Below are positions 9,196 to 17,772 of a DNA stretch of 64,000 nucleotides, piece by piece (the stretch's first letter is position 1; each line of letters begins with the position of its first letter). Source of the DNA: DASPKX01 sp035627835 (GTDB lineage: Bacteria > Verrucomicrobiota > Verrucomicrobiia > Limisphaerales > SXQI01); the NCBI GenBank assembly GCA_035627835.1, contig DASPKX010000181.1:15340-79339 (forward strand), written 5' to 3'. A program made the translations under genes and the position numbers. Under the pieces are notes generated by a model. That model did no database searches and was not told the origin of the DNA. It was given only the letters and a program-made list of their open reading frames with translations.

Positions 9196-11019
9196 ATGAA
9201 TCCGGGATCCGATCAGCCGCTGACTGCTCATGCCCGGCCACCCAGCAGGCAGACCGCACCTCATCGCGGCGGCGCCAGCCCGCTGCTGATCCTCCTTGTG
9301 CTCTTTTTGGCGACCCTGCTCCTCTATTGGTTCTACGATCACTCTGCGGATGACGCCGCTGCGGACAACAAGGCAGCCTCTGGCCCCGTCCCGCCAAGGG
9401 TGCGCTTCACCCACATCACTGAAGAGGCTGGGCTTCGTTTCGTGCACGAAAGCGGCGCGGCTGGAGAAAAACTCCTTCCCGAGACAATGGGTGGTGGCTG
9501 CGGCTTCTTCGATTATGATAATGATGGTCTCCAGGACCTGCTGCTGGTGAATTCAACCAAATGGCCCTGGGCCCAAGGGGGAGCGACCGCGACACATGCG
9601 CTCTACCACAACGAAGGGAATGGCGTCTTCAGAGACGCGACCCCTGGGTCGGGACTGGATGTGCCAATGCACGGCATGGGTGCGGCCTTTGGAGACGTTA
9701 ACCGGGATGGCTTCGTTGATATCTTCATCACAGGTGTGCACGGCAATAAACTTTTCCGGAACGAGGGCGCGGGGAAATTCGTGGATGTGACCTCCGCTGC
9801 GGGCCTCGCCGGCAACACCAATTGGAGCACGAGCGCAGCCTTCGTCGACCTCGAAAATGATGGCGACCTGGATCTGTTTGTTTGCAACTACGTGCTATGG
9901 AGCCGCGAACTGGACCTGCAGCAGGATTATCGGCTCACCGGCATCGGCCGAGCCTATGGCCCGCCCATGCAATTCCCCGGCGCTTTTCCGCAACTCTTCC
10001 GAAACGACGGCCACGGCGTTTTTGTCGATATTTCCGAGCAAGCAGGCATCCGCGTCCGCAATCGCGCCACAGGGGCGCCTCTCGCAAAGTCTCTTGGCGT
10101 TGCGCCGGTGGACCTGGATAAAGACGGCTGGATCGACTTAATTGTAGCGAACGACACCGTTCAGAACTTCGTCTTCCACAACGAAAAGAATGGCACGTTC
10201 CGCGAGATCGGCGCCATCTCCGGCATCGCTTATGACCCTTATGGAAGCGCCCGCGGCGCCATGGGCATCGATAGCGGGCGCTTTGAAGACGATAGCGCGC
10301 TCGGCGTTTCCATCGGGAATTTTGCCAATGAAATGACTGCGCTTTATGTGTCGAGGCAAGACCCCCTCATTTTCTCCGACGAAGCTGTCACGCAGGGCAT
10401 CGGCCATGCGTCGCGCGATTTCCTGACGTTCGGTGTGTTCTTCTTCGATTATGACCTCGATGGCTGGTTGGACCTCCTGGTTGCCAACGGCCACATCGAG
10501 CCGGAAATTGAGAAGGCGCTCCCCAGGCAGCAATACGCGCAGCGGCCTGGCCTTTTCTGGAACGCGCGCGGCTTCGGCGCCAAGTCCGGCTTTCGCCTGG
10601 CCGGCCCGCAACACACCGGCCCAGACATAATGCAGCCGCTCGTCGGGCGCGGATCCGCCTATGCGGATATTGATTCGGATGGCGATTTGGACTTCATCAT
10701 CACTCAAATCGGCGCGCGCCCTGCTCTTTTCCGCAACGACCAGCGCCTGGATCGCAACTGGGTTCGCTTGAAGCTCAAGGGCAAACAAAGCAATCCAGAT
10801 GCTATCGGCGCTGTTGTGCGTGTGGAGACAGGTTCCCGCACCCTCACCCAACAAGTGATGCCCACACGCGGCTATCTCTCTCAATCTGAACTTCCGCTCA
10901 CCTTTGGACTCGGCCAGGAAAAGTCCGTCAAAAGCATCACCATTATTTGGCCGGGCAAGAAGGAGCAGCGCATTCCCAGCGTTCCGATCAATGCGCTGAC
11001 CCTCATTGAAGAACGGTAA
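9196..11019 (+). CDS. FG-GAP/VCBS repeat protein with ASPIC/UnbV domain (CRTAC1-like)
   Basis: I start at ATG 9196 (607 residues), because a TATAAG promoter-like element lies between this ATG and an alternative at 9169. A hydrophobic segment near residues 25-48 ('LLILLVLFLATLLLYWFY') anchors or exports the protein. The body holds calcium-binding FG-GAP repeats, for example 'FFDYDNDGLQDLLLVN', 'FGDVNRDGFVDIFITG', 'FVDLENDGDLDLFVCN' and 'YADIDSDGDLDFIITQ'. The C-terminus is an ASPIC/UnbV domain ('NWVRLKLKGKQSNPDAIG' ... 'LTFGLGQ' ... 'ITIIWPGKKEQ'). Proteins of this architecture are abundant, secreted or surface-attached in the PVC group, and of unsettled function. A GreA-like gene follows. Confidence 0.85.
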   Translation: MNPGSDQPLTAHARPPSRQTAPHRGGASPLLILLVLFLATLLLYWFYDHSADDAAADNKAASGPVPPRVRFTHITEEAGLRFVHESGAAGEKLLPETMGGGCGFFDYDNDGLQDLLLVNSTKWPWAQGGATATHALYHNEGNGVFRDATPGSGLDVPMHGMGAAFGDVNRDGFVDIFITGVHGNKLFRNEGAGKFVDVTSAAGLAGNTNWSTSAAFVDLENDGDLDLFVCNYVLWSRELDLQQDYRLTGIGRAYGPPMQFPGAFPQLFRNDGHGVFVDISEQAGIRVRNRATGAPLAKSLGVAPVDLDKDGWIDLIVANDTVQNFVFHNEKNGTFREIGAISGIAYDPYGSARGAMGIDSGRFEDDSALGVSIGNFANEMTALYVSRQDPLIFSDEAVTQGIGHASRDFLTFGVFFFDYDLDGWLDLLVANGHIEPEIEKALPRQQYAQRPGLFWNARGFGAKSGFRLAGPQHTGPDIMQPLVGRGSAYADIDSDGDLDFIITQIGARPALFRNDQRLDRNWVRLKLKGKQSNPDAIGAVVRVETGSRTLTQQVMPTRGYLSQSELPLTFGLGQEKSVKSITIIWPGKKEQRIPSVPINALTLIEER

Positions 11020-11065
11020 CTTCGCGCTTTTGCCCTTTTGCGTTCTCGCGATAAAACTTACGCCA

Positions 11066-11545
11066 GTGAAGAAGCAAAAGGTGATCGAAGCCATCATTGA
11101 GCGGCTGAAGCAAGACCTCGGCTTGTACTACAAGGCCGCGCTCGCTTCCCGCGCCGAGGCCACGCACGAGCAGAGCAAAGCGGAGAACAAATACGACACC
11201 CGCGGACTGGAAGCTTCTTATCTCGCGCGCGGGCAGTCCAAGCAAGTGGCAGAGCTTGAATTGGCGATCGACAAATTCGCAGCCCTCCCCGTCCGTGACT
11301 TCACTGCGGCAGACCCGATTGACACGGGAGCCCTCGTGGAACTTTCGAGTAAAACTGAGACAAATATTTACTTCATTGGTCCGAAAGCGGGCGGCACGGA
11401 AGTCGTGTGCGGAAAAAAGGAAATCCTCGTTATAACTCCGGAGTCGCCGCTGGGCTCACAGTTAATCGGGAAGAAGCAAGGGGACGCTTGCCAGCTCACA
11501 CTTCCGGGCCGGAAGGAGAAGCTCACAATCACCAACGTCCGTTGA
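11066..11545 (+). CDS. GreA/GreB-family transcription elongation factor-like protein
   Basis: I favour GTG 11066, which gives 159 residues (VKKQKVIEAIIERLKQDLGL). An ATG at 11006 would overlap the upstream gene and add a hydrophobic tail. The N-terminal half is a long helical hairpin with 'EATHEQSKAENKYDTRGLEA', characteristic of a GreA/B-like subgroup. The C-terminal half has a FKBP-like beta fold ('ALVELSSKTETNIYFIGPKA', 'ITPESPLGSQLIGKKQGD', 'LPGRKEKLTITNV'). Canonical GreA cleaves backtracked RNA by placing acidic residues into the RNA polymerase secondary channel. Whether this shorter coiled-coil form does so is uncertain. It may be co-transcribed with the FG-GAP gene. Confidence 0.75.
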   Translation: MKKQKVIEAIIERLKQDLGLYYKAALASRAEATHEQSKAENKYDTRGLEASYLARGQSKQVAELELAIDKFAALPVRDFTAADPIDTGALVELSSKTETNIYFIGPKAGGTEVVCGKKEILVITPESPLGSQLIGKKQGDACQLTLPGRKEKLTITNVR

Positions 11546-11564
11546 GGGGTGAAAAAAATGTAGC

Positions 11565-11640
11565 GGGGTCAACCACCTGTCCTGCTGAGTCTGGCTCGCC
11601 TCACGAATAACCGTTCTCAACTCTCCTTGTGGTTAACCCC
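11565..11640. repeat. Long-loop inverted repeat in the spacer before the SDR gene
   Basis: GGGGTCAACCAC at 11565-11576 is matched in inverse by GTGGTTAACCCC at 11629-11640. The arms are 12 nt, with one T/C position that would be a G-U wobble in RNA on one strand, and the loop is about 52 nt. It lies in the non-coding stretch 11546-11838, which I otherwise see as empty apart from the -10-like element before the SDR gene. It could be an mRNA 3' structure, an operator or chance. Confidence 0.35.
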
Positions 11641-11826
11641 ACTCTCCGCAGAAAACATGCTTCCAAAGCGGTGTTTCAACAACCTGCATTACGCCTTAAA
11701 CCCCCGGCGGTAACGACACCCTAATCGCTATCGGGGCGAACCCTGACAGGGGCGGATTCTCCCCACCCACGCATTCAGGTTGGCGACTCAGCGCGCGATT
11801 TGGCCTGCGTCTTTACCGCCGCTCTG

Positions 11827-11832
11827 GATAAT
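11827..11832 (+). promoter_or_regulatory. GATAAT -10-like element, start codon six bases downstream
   Basis: GATAAT ends exactly six bases before ATG 11839, so transcription would start at or next to the start codon (leaderless mRNA). No convincing -35 hexamer is seen at normal spacing, so this is weaker than the similar sites at 40091 and 42159. Confidence 0.3.
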
Positions 11833-11838
11833 CGACCT

Positions 11839-12597
11839 ATGTCATTTCATGAACTTGCCGGGAGGGTCGCCGTAATTAGCGGAGCGAGCAAAGGTTTGGG
11901 CGAAGCCATGGCGTTGGCGCTGGCTGACGCTGGCGTCAATCTCGGCCTGATCGCGCGGGATGAGAACCTTCTCCAGCGCGTCTCAGCGGCTGCCCGGGCG
12001 CGCGGCGTTAGAGCCGAAGTATATCCGGCAGACATCACTTCTGAAGAGCAAGTCGAGCGCGCGGCAGGCGCATGCATACAAACTTTCGGCGCCGTTAACA
12101 TTCTCATCAACAACGCGGGCGTGAATGTCCGAAAGCCTGTGCAGGACTTTACATTGGCCGAGTGGAGACAGGTCGTGGAGACCAACCTTACCGGCGCCTT
12201 CCTCCTCACGCGCGCCTTGGTTCCAACCATCATTCGGCAGAAGGGCGGGCGCATCATCAATATGGCCTCCATGATGAGCCACATTGCATTGCCCGGCCGA
12301 ACAGCTTACTGCGCGAGCAAAGCGGGGCTGGTCGGTTTTACTCGCGCGCTCGCACTGGAGATCGCTCCTCACGGCGCCACCGCGAATGCCATCTGCCCCG
12401 GCCCGTTCGCCACCGAGATGAACATGCCGTTGCTCAGCAACCCGGAATTAAACCAGCAGTTTATCTCGCGCATTCCCGTCGGCCGCTGGGGCAAAGTCGA
12501 GGATATCGGCCAACTCGCCGTCTATCTTTGCTCCGACTCCGCCTCGTTCATCACTGGCGCCGATCTGGTCATCGATGGCGGCTGGACCGCACAGTAG
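11839..12597 (+). CDS. SDR-family NAD(P)-dependent oxidoreductase
   Basis: The 252-residue protein is a classical short-chain dehydrogenase. It has the nucleotide-binding turn 'ISGASKGLGEAMA', 'NNAGVN', the catalytic Ser in 'INMASMMSHIALPGRT', the 'YCASKAG' catalytic Tyr-x3-Lys, and the C-terminal 'YLCSDSASFITGADLVIDGGW'. The overall pattern is closest to the gluconate 5-dehydrogenase/2-deoxy-D-gluconate 3-dehydrogenase/FabG group, so a polyol or keto-sugar substrate is likely but not provable here. The start at ATG 11839 is chosen because the fold begins there and a -10-like element sits just upstream. A longer frame from 11800 adds no domain. Confidence 0.88.
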   Translation: MSFHELAGRVAVISGASKGLGEAMALALADAGVNLGLIARDENLLQRVSAAARARGVRAEVYPADITSEEQVERAAGACIQTFGAVNILINNAGVNVRKPVQDFTLAEWRQVVETNLTGAFLLTRALVPTIIRQKGGRIINMASMMSHIALPGRTAYCASKAGLVGFTRALALEIAPHGATANAICPGPFATEMNMPLLSNPELNQQFISRIPVGRWGKVEDIGQLAVYLCSDSASFITGADLVIDGGWTAQ

Positions 12598-12600
12598 AAA

Positions 12601-12635
12601 GCAAAACGCCTCGCGATCCCAGGACCACGAGGCGT
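12601..12635 (-). terminator. Likely intrinsic terminator for the 12656-14245 gene
   Basis: On the minus strand ACGCCTCG (12635-12628) pairs with CGAGGCGT (12613-12606), giving an 8-bp stem. TTT, GC and another TTT follow. It lies 20 bp after the stop of the minus-strand gene, between two convergent genes. The T tract is short, so efficiency is uncertain. Confidence 0.55.
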
Positions 12636-12655
12636 GCTGAAGGTCAAAGTCCGTG

Positions 12656-14245
12656 TTATTCAGCCGGCTCTGGCTGGACCGGTGGGCGTTTTACCATCCG
12701 GAAAAACGCTGCTTTATTGTTCAGCGCGGATTGCGGCAGGAGCACACCACGTTTCTCCCCCACTTGCACTGGGGGGCTGGTGATGTCGTTCCATGTGCGC
12801 AGGTCGGCGCTCCATTGGGGCACGAAATCGGCCGCAGGCAACGTCCAGCTTACCCAAAAGGTGACTTCATTCGGCACCAGCACGACCCCAGCCGCGTCTT
12901 CGGCGCTGATCTGCCACAGCTCTGGGTTAAGACCTCCAGGAGCTTCCGCGACCGGCGCAAATGTTTCATCGATTGGCGTTCCGACCCCGCTGATCTGCAC
13001 CCGGCTCAGCGTGACCGATTCGCCAATGTTTCGCAGTTCGTTCGGTTGTGCGCCGACGTATGCAAACAACGGCCCCGCGAATAAGGCCGCATGCTCTGCC
13101 GGCATGCTGAATGAGCCTGTGGCGCCTCCTGGGCCTGTCAGTGTGAAGCCGGTGTTATTGGTGAACGTAAGCGTCCACGTTCCGACCGCAGTGGGTGCGG
13201 TGATCGTTCCGAGCGAGCCGACTGGCCCGTTCGCGGGGTTGCCGTTCCAGTACATCCCGTTTGCATTCGCCTGGTTCACCTTGTACCGGAATGTGGCGTT
13301 CGCCCTTCCATCGGTGTTGTTGCTGATATGCAGGAAAACCACATTAGGCTCCGACCAATCCGGGGCCGATTGGCTCGCGGGCACATTATCCCCGGGGACA
13401 AGGAAAATATGCGTCTGGAAGCCATTGTTCGCGTTCGCCGCGTAATCGGAAATGGTAACCGAATAGCTGACGGGACCGCCTGCATCCACCCATGAATATT
13501 GGGGCACGACCGTGCGAATGTTTTGCCTTTGGTATTGGGCTCCCGCTCTGCTGGCGATGAGCTGCAAGCCCCCGGCAGCATCCCGCTTCTCCACGCTAAG
13601 CTTCGGCGGCGGCAGCGGACCGGAGTTCGTGCTGGCCACCAGTCGAATATTATCCACCCACAGTGTCATTGGGCCGGTCAGGGAGCTGTTGCCGCCCGCC
13701 TGCCCCGCCCACATTTTTACCGTCACACCAGCGATGTCATTGATCTTGGCATTTGTGAGCGGGATCGGCGCGCTAATGGTTGTCCAACCGGTTTGCGTGC
13801 CTGGGATCGTTGCATTGCCAAAGTAGCTTTGGCTCCAATCACTATGCTTCACGCCGAATTCCAAGTAGCCGAAGTCACCGGTCCCACGTTTAGGTGAATT
13901 CGGGTCGAAACGCACATCCATCACCAGGTTGGTGTATTGCGTCCCATCCACTGCCGGCGTCATATCCCTGCGGAAGGAAAACTGATTGTCACCCCCATGC
14001 GCGGCGATATCGAAATCGACGCTCAGCTTAAGCGAGCCTGAATTGGCGTTGCCCTTAGAATCGGCGGTCGGATCAAACTCGATTGTCCGTGATGGAGCGC
14101 CCCACCAATGGACCCATTGCGCAGCCTCCGTTTCATCGTCGAAGCCGTTCACGAGTATCGTTTCTGCCGCGGTAACATTGGCGCTCAAAAGGCCAAGCGC
14201 TGCGACACCGCTCAAGGTTATCAACTTATGCTTTTGGAAGATCAT
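12656..14245 (-). CDS. Secreted protein of unknown function with jelly-roll-like N-terminal domain
   Basis: ATG 14245 (529 residues, MIFQKHKLITLSGVAALG) is preceded by AGAGGA and gives a clean signal peptide ending near 'NVTAAET'. The longer frame to 14320 does not. Residues about 28-220 form a beta-rich domain ('ILVNGFDDETEAAQWVHWWG', 'GSLKLSVDFDIAAHGGDNQF', 'PMTLWVDNIRLVAS') that looks like a carbohydrate-binding or galactose-binding-like jelly roll. The remainder is beta-rich and Gly/Asn-rich, with no motif I can assign. It ends 'KAAFFRMVKRPPVQPEPAE', in the style of a C-terminal verrucomicrobial 'FFRV' module. An exported polysaccharide-interacting protein is a guess from the fold only. 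Confidence 0.7.
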   Translation of the reverse strand: MIFQKHKLITLSGVAALGLLSANVTAAETILVNGFDDETEAAQWVHWWGAPSRTIEFDPTADSKGNANSGSLKLSVDFDIAAHGGDNQFSFRRDMTPAVDGTQYTNLVMDVRFDPNSPKRGTGDFGYLEFGVKHSDWSQSYFGNATIPGTQTGWTTISAPIPLTNAKINDIAGVTVKMWAGQAGGNSSLTGPMTLWVDNIRLVASTNSGPLPPPKLSVEKRDAAGGLQLIASRAGAQYQRQNIRTVVPQYSWVDAGGPVSYSVTISDYAANANNGFQTHIFLVPGDNVPASQSAPDWSEPNVVFLHISNNTDGRANATFRYKVNQANANGMYWNGNPANGPVGSLGTITAPTAVGTWTLTFTNNTGFTLTGPGGATGSFSMPAEHAALFAGPLFAYVGAQPNELRNIGESVTLSRVQISGVGTPIDETFAPVAEAPGGLNPELWQISAEDAAGVVLVPNEVTFWVSWTLPAADFVPQWSADLRTWNDITSPPVQVGEKRGVLLPQSALNNKAAFFRMVKRPPVQPEPAE

Positions 14246-14385
14246 ACCGTTTTCCTCTGTACCTTTGTGGGAGCCTTCATGGTATTTGCCGCACAAAAAG
14301 GCGCAAGCCCGCACAACCACATGTTGCTAAAGCCTCAAATTTGCTAGCTTTTCGGTGGGGAACAGTTCTTATGAGGCCGCCTACT

Positions 14386-15168
14386 ATGAATACTTCCCCC
14401 TCCTCACTTGGCGTCGATGCGGAGAGCGCCGTTCAGGAAACCTCCGTCTGGAGCAAAATTCTCAATATGTTTGCTGCCCCACGCGAGGTCTTTGAGGAAC
14501 TGCGCGCTTCGGAAGCATCATCCGTGGCCAACTGGTTAACGCCGACCTTCCTCATGGCATTGCTCGCCGTGACCAGTGCATTCGTCTTGTTCTCCCAACC
14601 AGCGATTGTTCAAGCCGTCCTCGATCAACAAACGAAACAGTTCGAAAAGCAGGTCGCCGAGAAAAAAATGACCGCGGACCAGGCGAATGGCGCCCGGATT
14701 TACCTCGAGAAGACCGGCGCGACTCTATTCAAAATCACCGGCTCGATTGCGGGCGCCGTCGGCAGCGGCATCGGCCTGCTGGTGATGTCCACGGTTGTTC
14801 TAACGCTCGTCTCCTTCCTTTCCCAGGAGAAGATCGGTTTCGGCAAAGCCATGGAAATAGCCGCGCTCAGCTCCTGTATCCAAATCCTCGCCACCATTGT
14901 CGGCCTCTGCCTGATCTCAATGAAGGGCCACCTATTCGCCACACTGAGCCCGGGCCTCTTCATCAGCGACTTTGACCCCGAAAACAAAGCTCACCTTTGG
15001 GCGGCCAACATTAATCTGATGAGCTTCTGGTACCTCGCGGTCCTATCGCTGGGCATCAGTGTTGTTGGCCAAATCAAGTGGGCAAAGGCTGCGGTGCCCG
15101 TGTTCGGGCTTTGGCTTGCTTACCGCCTGATTGTGATTTCAAAAGGTTGGGCAGCGACTGGCATGTAA
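14386..15168 (+). CDS. YIP1-family multi-pass membrane protein
   Basis: The product is about 260 residues from ATG 14386, with GAGG nine bases upstream; ATG 14371 is an alternative. After a short soluble part ('VWSKILNMFAAPREVFEELR'), the opening typical of bacterial Yip1/DUF1282 proteins, come about five membrane segments: 'FLMALLAVTSAFVLFS', 'GAVGSGIGLLVMSTVVLTLV', 'ALSSCIQILATIVGLCLIS', 'LMSFWYLAVLSLGISVVG' and 'AAVPVFGLWLAYRLIVI'. A coiled stretch rich in Lys and Gln (about 80-110) faces one side of the membrane. Bacterial members have no settled role. It is divergent from the secreted protein at 12656-14245. Confidence 0.75.
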   Translation: MNTSPSSLGVDAESAVQETSVWSKILNMFAAPREVFEELRASEASSVANWLTPTFLMALLAVTSAFVLFSQPAIVQAVLDQQTKQFEKQVAEKKMTADQANGARIYLEKTGATLFKITGSIAGAVGSGIGLLVMSTVVLTLVSFLSQEKIGFGKAMEIAALSSCIQILATIVGLCLISMKGHLFATLSPGLFISDFDPENKAHLWAANINLMSFWYLAVLSLGISVVGQIKWAKAAVPVFGLWLAYRLIVISKGWAATGM

Positions 15169-15250
15169 GGGGGTTCTTCTCCACACTGTCCCTTTCTTAA
15201 GACTTGTGGCACTTTGCCCTGGTCCTCGCTTCGCACGAGCGGGGTTCGGA

Positions 15251-17770
15251 ATGGCAGACACCACCCTTTCACTTGAACGCGCCGGCATTGCCCCCGCAAT
15301 GAAGCCTTTGCCGCGCCCGGAACTCCTCGCCCCCGCTGGCGATTGGGAATGCGCGCGCGCGGCTGTGGAGAACGGCGCGGACGCCATTTACTTCGGCCTG
15401 GAGCGTTTCAACGCGCGCATGCGCGCCCACAACTTCACCATCGCTGACCTTCCGCGCCTGATGGAGTTCCTGCATCAACGCGGTGTTCGCGGCTACGTCA
15501 CTTTCAACACATTGGTGTTCGCGAACGAACTGGAGTCCGCCGCCGAATACCTTCGCTCGATCATCGCAGCGGGAGTGGACGCTGCGATCGTTCAGGATGT
15601 CGGCATCTGCAAGCTCATCCGCCGCCTCTCTCCCGATTTCCCCATCCATGCCTCGACGCAGATGACCATCACGAGCGCCGCTGGCGTCGAGTTCGCTCGT
15701 TCTTTAGGAGCAAATCTGGTGGTCCTCGCGCGTGAATGCTCCATACCGGAGATCGAGAAGATTCGCGCGACTGTCACGGACGTTTCCTTCCCGCTTGAAG
15801 TCTTCGTGCATGGGGCTCTATGCGTCGCTTATTCGGGCCAATGCCTCACTAGCGAGTCGCTCGGCGGCCGATCCGCCAATCGCGGCGAATGCGCCCAGGC
15901 CTGCCGCATGCCTTACGAGTTATTCGCGGATGGCCGCAAGGTGGAGCTTGGCGATCGTCGATATCTTTTAAGCCCGCAGGATCTCGCGGGATTAAATGTG
16001 CTTTCAAACCTTGTGAATGCTGGCGTGGCTTCTCTCAAAATCGAAGGGCGCCTGAAGAGTCCTGAATACGTTGCGAGCATCACCCGGACTTACCGCGCGG
16101 CATTGGACGCCATCACCGGAGCCGCTCCGTTCAACAAATCACAAGCCCACTACGAGCTGGAGATGGGCTTTTCGCGCGGGCTGCACACCGGCTGGTTCAA
16201 CGGCATAAACAACCAGCAGCTTGTCCATGCGCGCTTCGGCAAGAAACGCGGCGTTCTTTTGGGCAAGGTTGCGCGTGTGCTCGACAACAAGGTTCAAATC
16301 AGTCTCCAGGCTCCTCTGAAGGCTGGGGACGGCATCGTCTTCGACGCAGGCAGGCCCGATGAAGACGAAGAAGGCGGCCGTGTTTACCACGTGGAAACCC
16401 GCGGCAAAGATGCTTTCCTCAAGTTCGCGCCCGGAGGGATCAACTGGAGCCGCATCCATGTCGGCGATCATGTCTGGAAAACCAGCGATCCTGAACTCGA
16501 GCGCAACCTCCGTCAGACCTTCACCGGCGATGCCATACGTTTCCAACGACCAATCCACCTGGAGGTGCATGGCCACGCGGGCGCAAGCCTCACGGTCATC
16601 GCCCGCGACGAGGCTGGGCACGTTGCCAAGGCGCTATCCGAGGTGCCATTGGCGGTCGCAGAGAAGCGTCCGCTCACAGAAGAACTTCTTCGCGAACAAC
16701 TCGGTCGCCTGGGGGGCACGCCGTTCAACCTGGGCGCCCTCAGCAATCATCTTGAGGGGGAGGTCATACTGCCGTTGAGCGAGCTTAATCGCCTCCGCCG
16801 GGATCTCGTCGCGCAACTGGACGAGCAACGCCGCGCTCCAAAGCGTTGGACGCTTCTCGAGCCGGAACAACCCACGCAGATCACCGCGCCTCGCCGCCCA
16901 TCGCACGAGGAAAACGCTCGGCAAATGGTCGTTCTGGTCCGCAGCCTTGCGCAGCTTCAGCAAGTTCTCCCTATGGGTTTCCGGCAGATCTATTGCGAGT
17001 TGGAAGACCCCAAAAAGTATCGCGACGCTGTCGCTCTGGTTAAGGCTCATCGGGGCGCGAATCTCATCCCAGAGATCTGGGTCGCTCCCCCGCGGATCTT
17101 CAAGATGGGCGAAGATTGGATTCTAAACCAGGTTCGCTCCTCTGAAGCCGATGGGTATCTCGTTCGGAATTACGATCACCTGCGCTTTTTTGCGGCAGAC
17201 CGGAAAATGGGTGATTTTTCCTTAAACATTGCCAATCCGCTCACTGCTGAACACTTCATCACCAACACCGGCCTGGAGCGTGTTACAGCCTCATACGATC
17301 TCAATGTTGGGCAACTGGAGGCTTTGCTCGCCGACGCGCCAGCGGAGTGGTTCGAAATCACCCTGCATCAACACATGCCCATGTTCCATATGGAGCATTG
17401 CGTCTTTTGCGCCTTCCTCACCACCGGGACGGACTACCGCACCTGCGGCCGCCCTTGCGAAAAGCAAACGGTCGAAATCAAAGATCGTGTCGGCGCCCGC
17501 CACCCGCTAAAGGCCGACGCTGGCTGCCGCAACACGGTCTTCAATGCGCTCGCCCAGACCGGCGCTGAGTATCTGGATCGCTTCCTTGCCCAGGGCGCCC
17601 GCACATTCCGAATAGAGTTCCTCAACGAGACTCCCGCCCAGGTGCGCGAGACAATCGCCCAATACAGACGCCTCTTCGCCGGCGAAACAACCGGCGCCCA
17701 ACTCTGGCGGGAGCTGAAGCTCACCAGCCAGCTAGGCGTGACTCGCGGGCAAATCGGAAAACTCGGGTAA
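15251..17770 (+). CDS. U32-family protein, RlhA-like, with a second C-terminal cysteine cluster
   Basis: The start is ATG 15251 (839 residues); 15206 and 15299 are alternatives. The N-terminal half is a U32 domain ('PELLAPAGDWECARAAVENG', 'DAIYFGLERFNARMRAHNF'). Its signature region 'EVFVHGALCVAYSGQCL' ... 'GECAQACRMPY' gives Cys-x6-Cys-x15-Cys-x3-Cys, the iron-sulfur ligands of RlhA (YdcP), which hydroxylates C2501 of 23S rRNA. A DUF3656-like middle follows. The protein is about 180 residues longer than E. coli RlhA. The extra C-terminal part carries another four-cysteine pattern, 'EHCVFCAFLTTGTDYRTCGR' then 'PC'. RNA hydroxylation is therefore the likely role. The older label 'collagenase-like peptidase' is probably misleading. 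Confidence 0.85.
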   Translation: MADTTLSLERAGIAPAMKPLPRPELLAPAGDWECARAAVENGADAIYFGLERFNARMRAHNFTIADLPRLMEFLHQRGVRGYVTFNTLVFANELESAAEYLRSIIAAGVDAAIVQDVGICKLIRRLSPDFPIHASTQMTITSAAGVEFARSLGANLVVLARECSIPEIEKIRATVTDVSFPLEVFVHGALCVAYSGQCLTSESLGGRSANRGECAQACRMPYELFADGRKVELGDRRYLLSPQDLAGLNVLSNLVNAGVASLKIEGRLKSPEYVASITRTYRAALDAITGAAPFNKSQAHYELEMGFSRGLHTGWFNGINNQQLVHARFGKKRGVLLGKVARVLDNKVQISLQAPLKAGDGIVFDAGRPDEDEEGGRVYHVETRGKDAFLKFAPGGINWSRIHVGDHVWKTSDPELERNLRQTFTGDAIRFQRPIHLEVHGHAGASLTVIARDEAGHVAKALSEVPLAVAEKRPLTEELLREQLGRLGGTPFNLGALSNHLEGEVILPLSELNRLRRDLVAQLDEQRRAPKRWTLLEPEQPTQITAPRRPSHEENARQMVVLVRSLAQLQQVLPMGFRQIYCELEDPKKYRDAVALVKAHRGANLIPEIWVAPPRIFKMGEDWILNQVRSSEADGYLVRNYDHLRFFAADRKMGDFSLNIANPLTAEHFITNTGLERVTASYDLNVGQLEALLADAPAEWFEITLHQHMPMFHMEHCVFCAFLTTGTDYRTCGRPCEKQTVEIKDRVGARHPLKADAGCRNTVFNALAQTGAEYLDRFLAQGARTFRIEFLNETPAQVRETIAQYRRLFAGETTGAQLWRELKLTSQLGVTRGQIGKLG

Positions 17771-17772
17771 CC

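Noticed and set aside
12162..13445. Open frame of 427 codons on the plus strand across the SDR gene and the secreted protein gene
   Set aside because: It runs through a clear SDR in another frame and has low-complexity, non-protein-like content.
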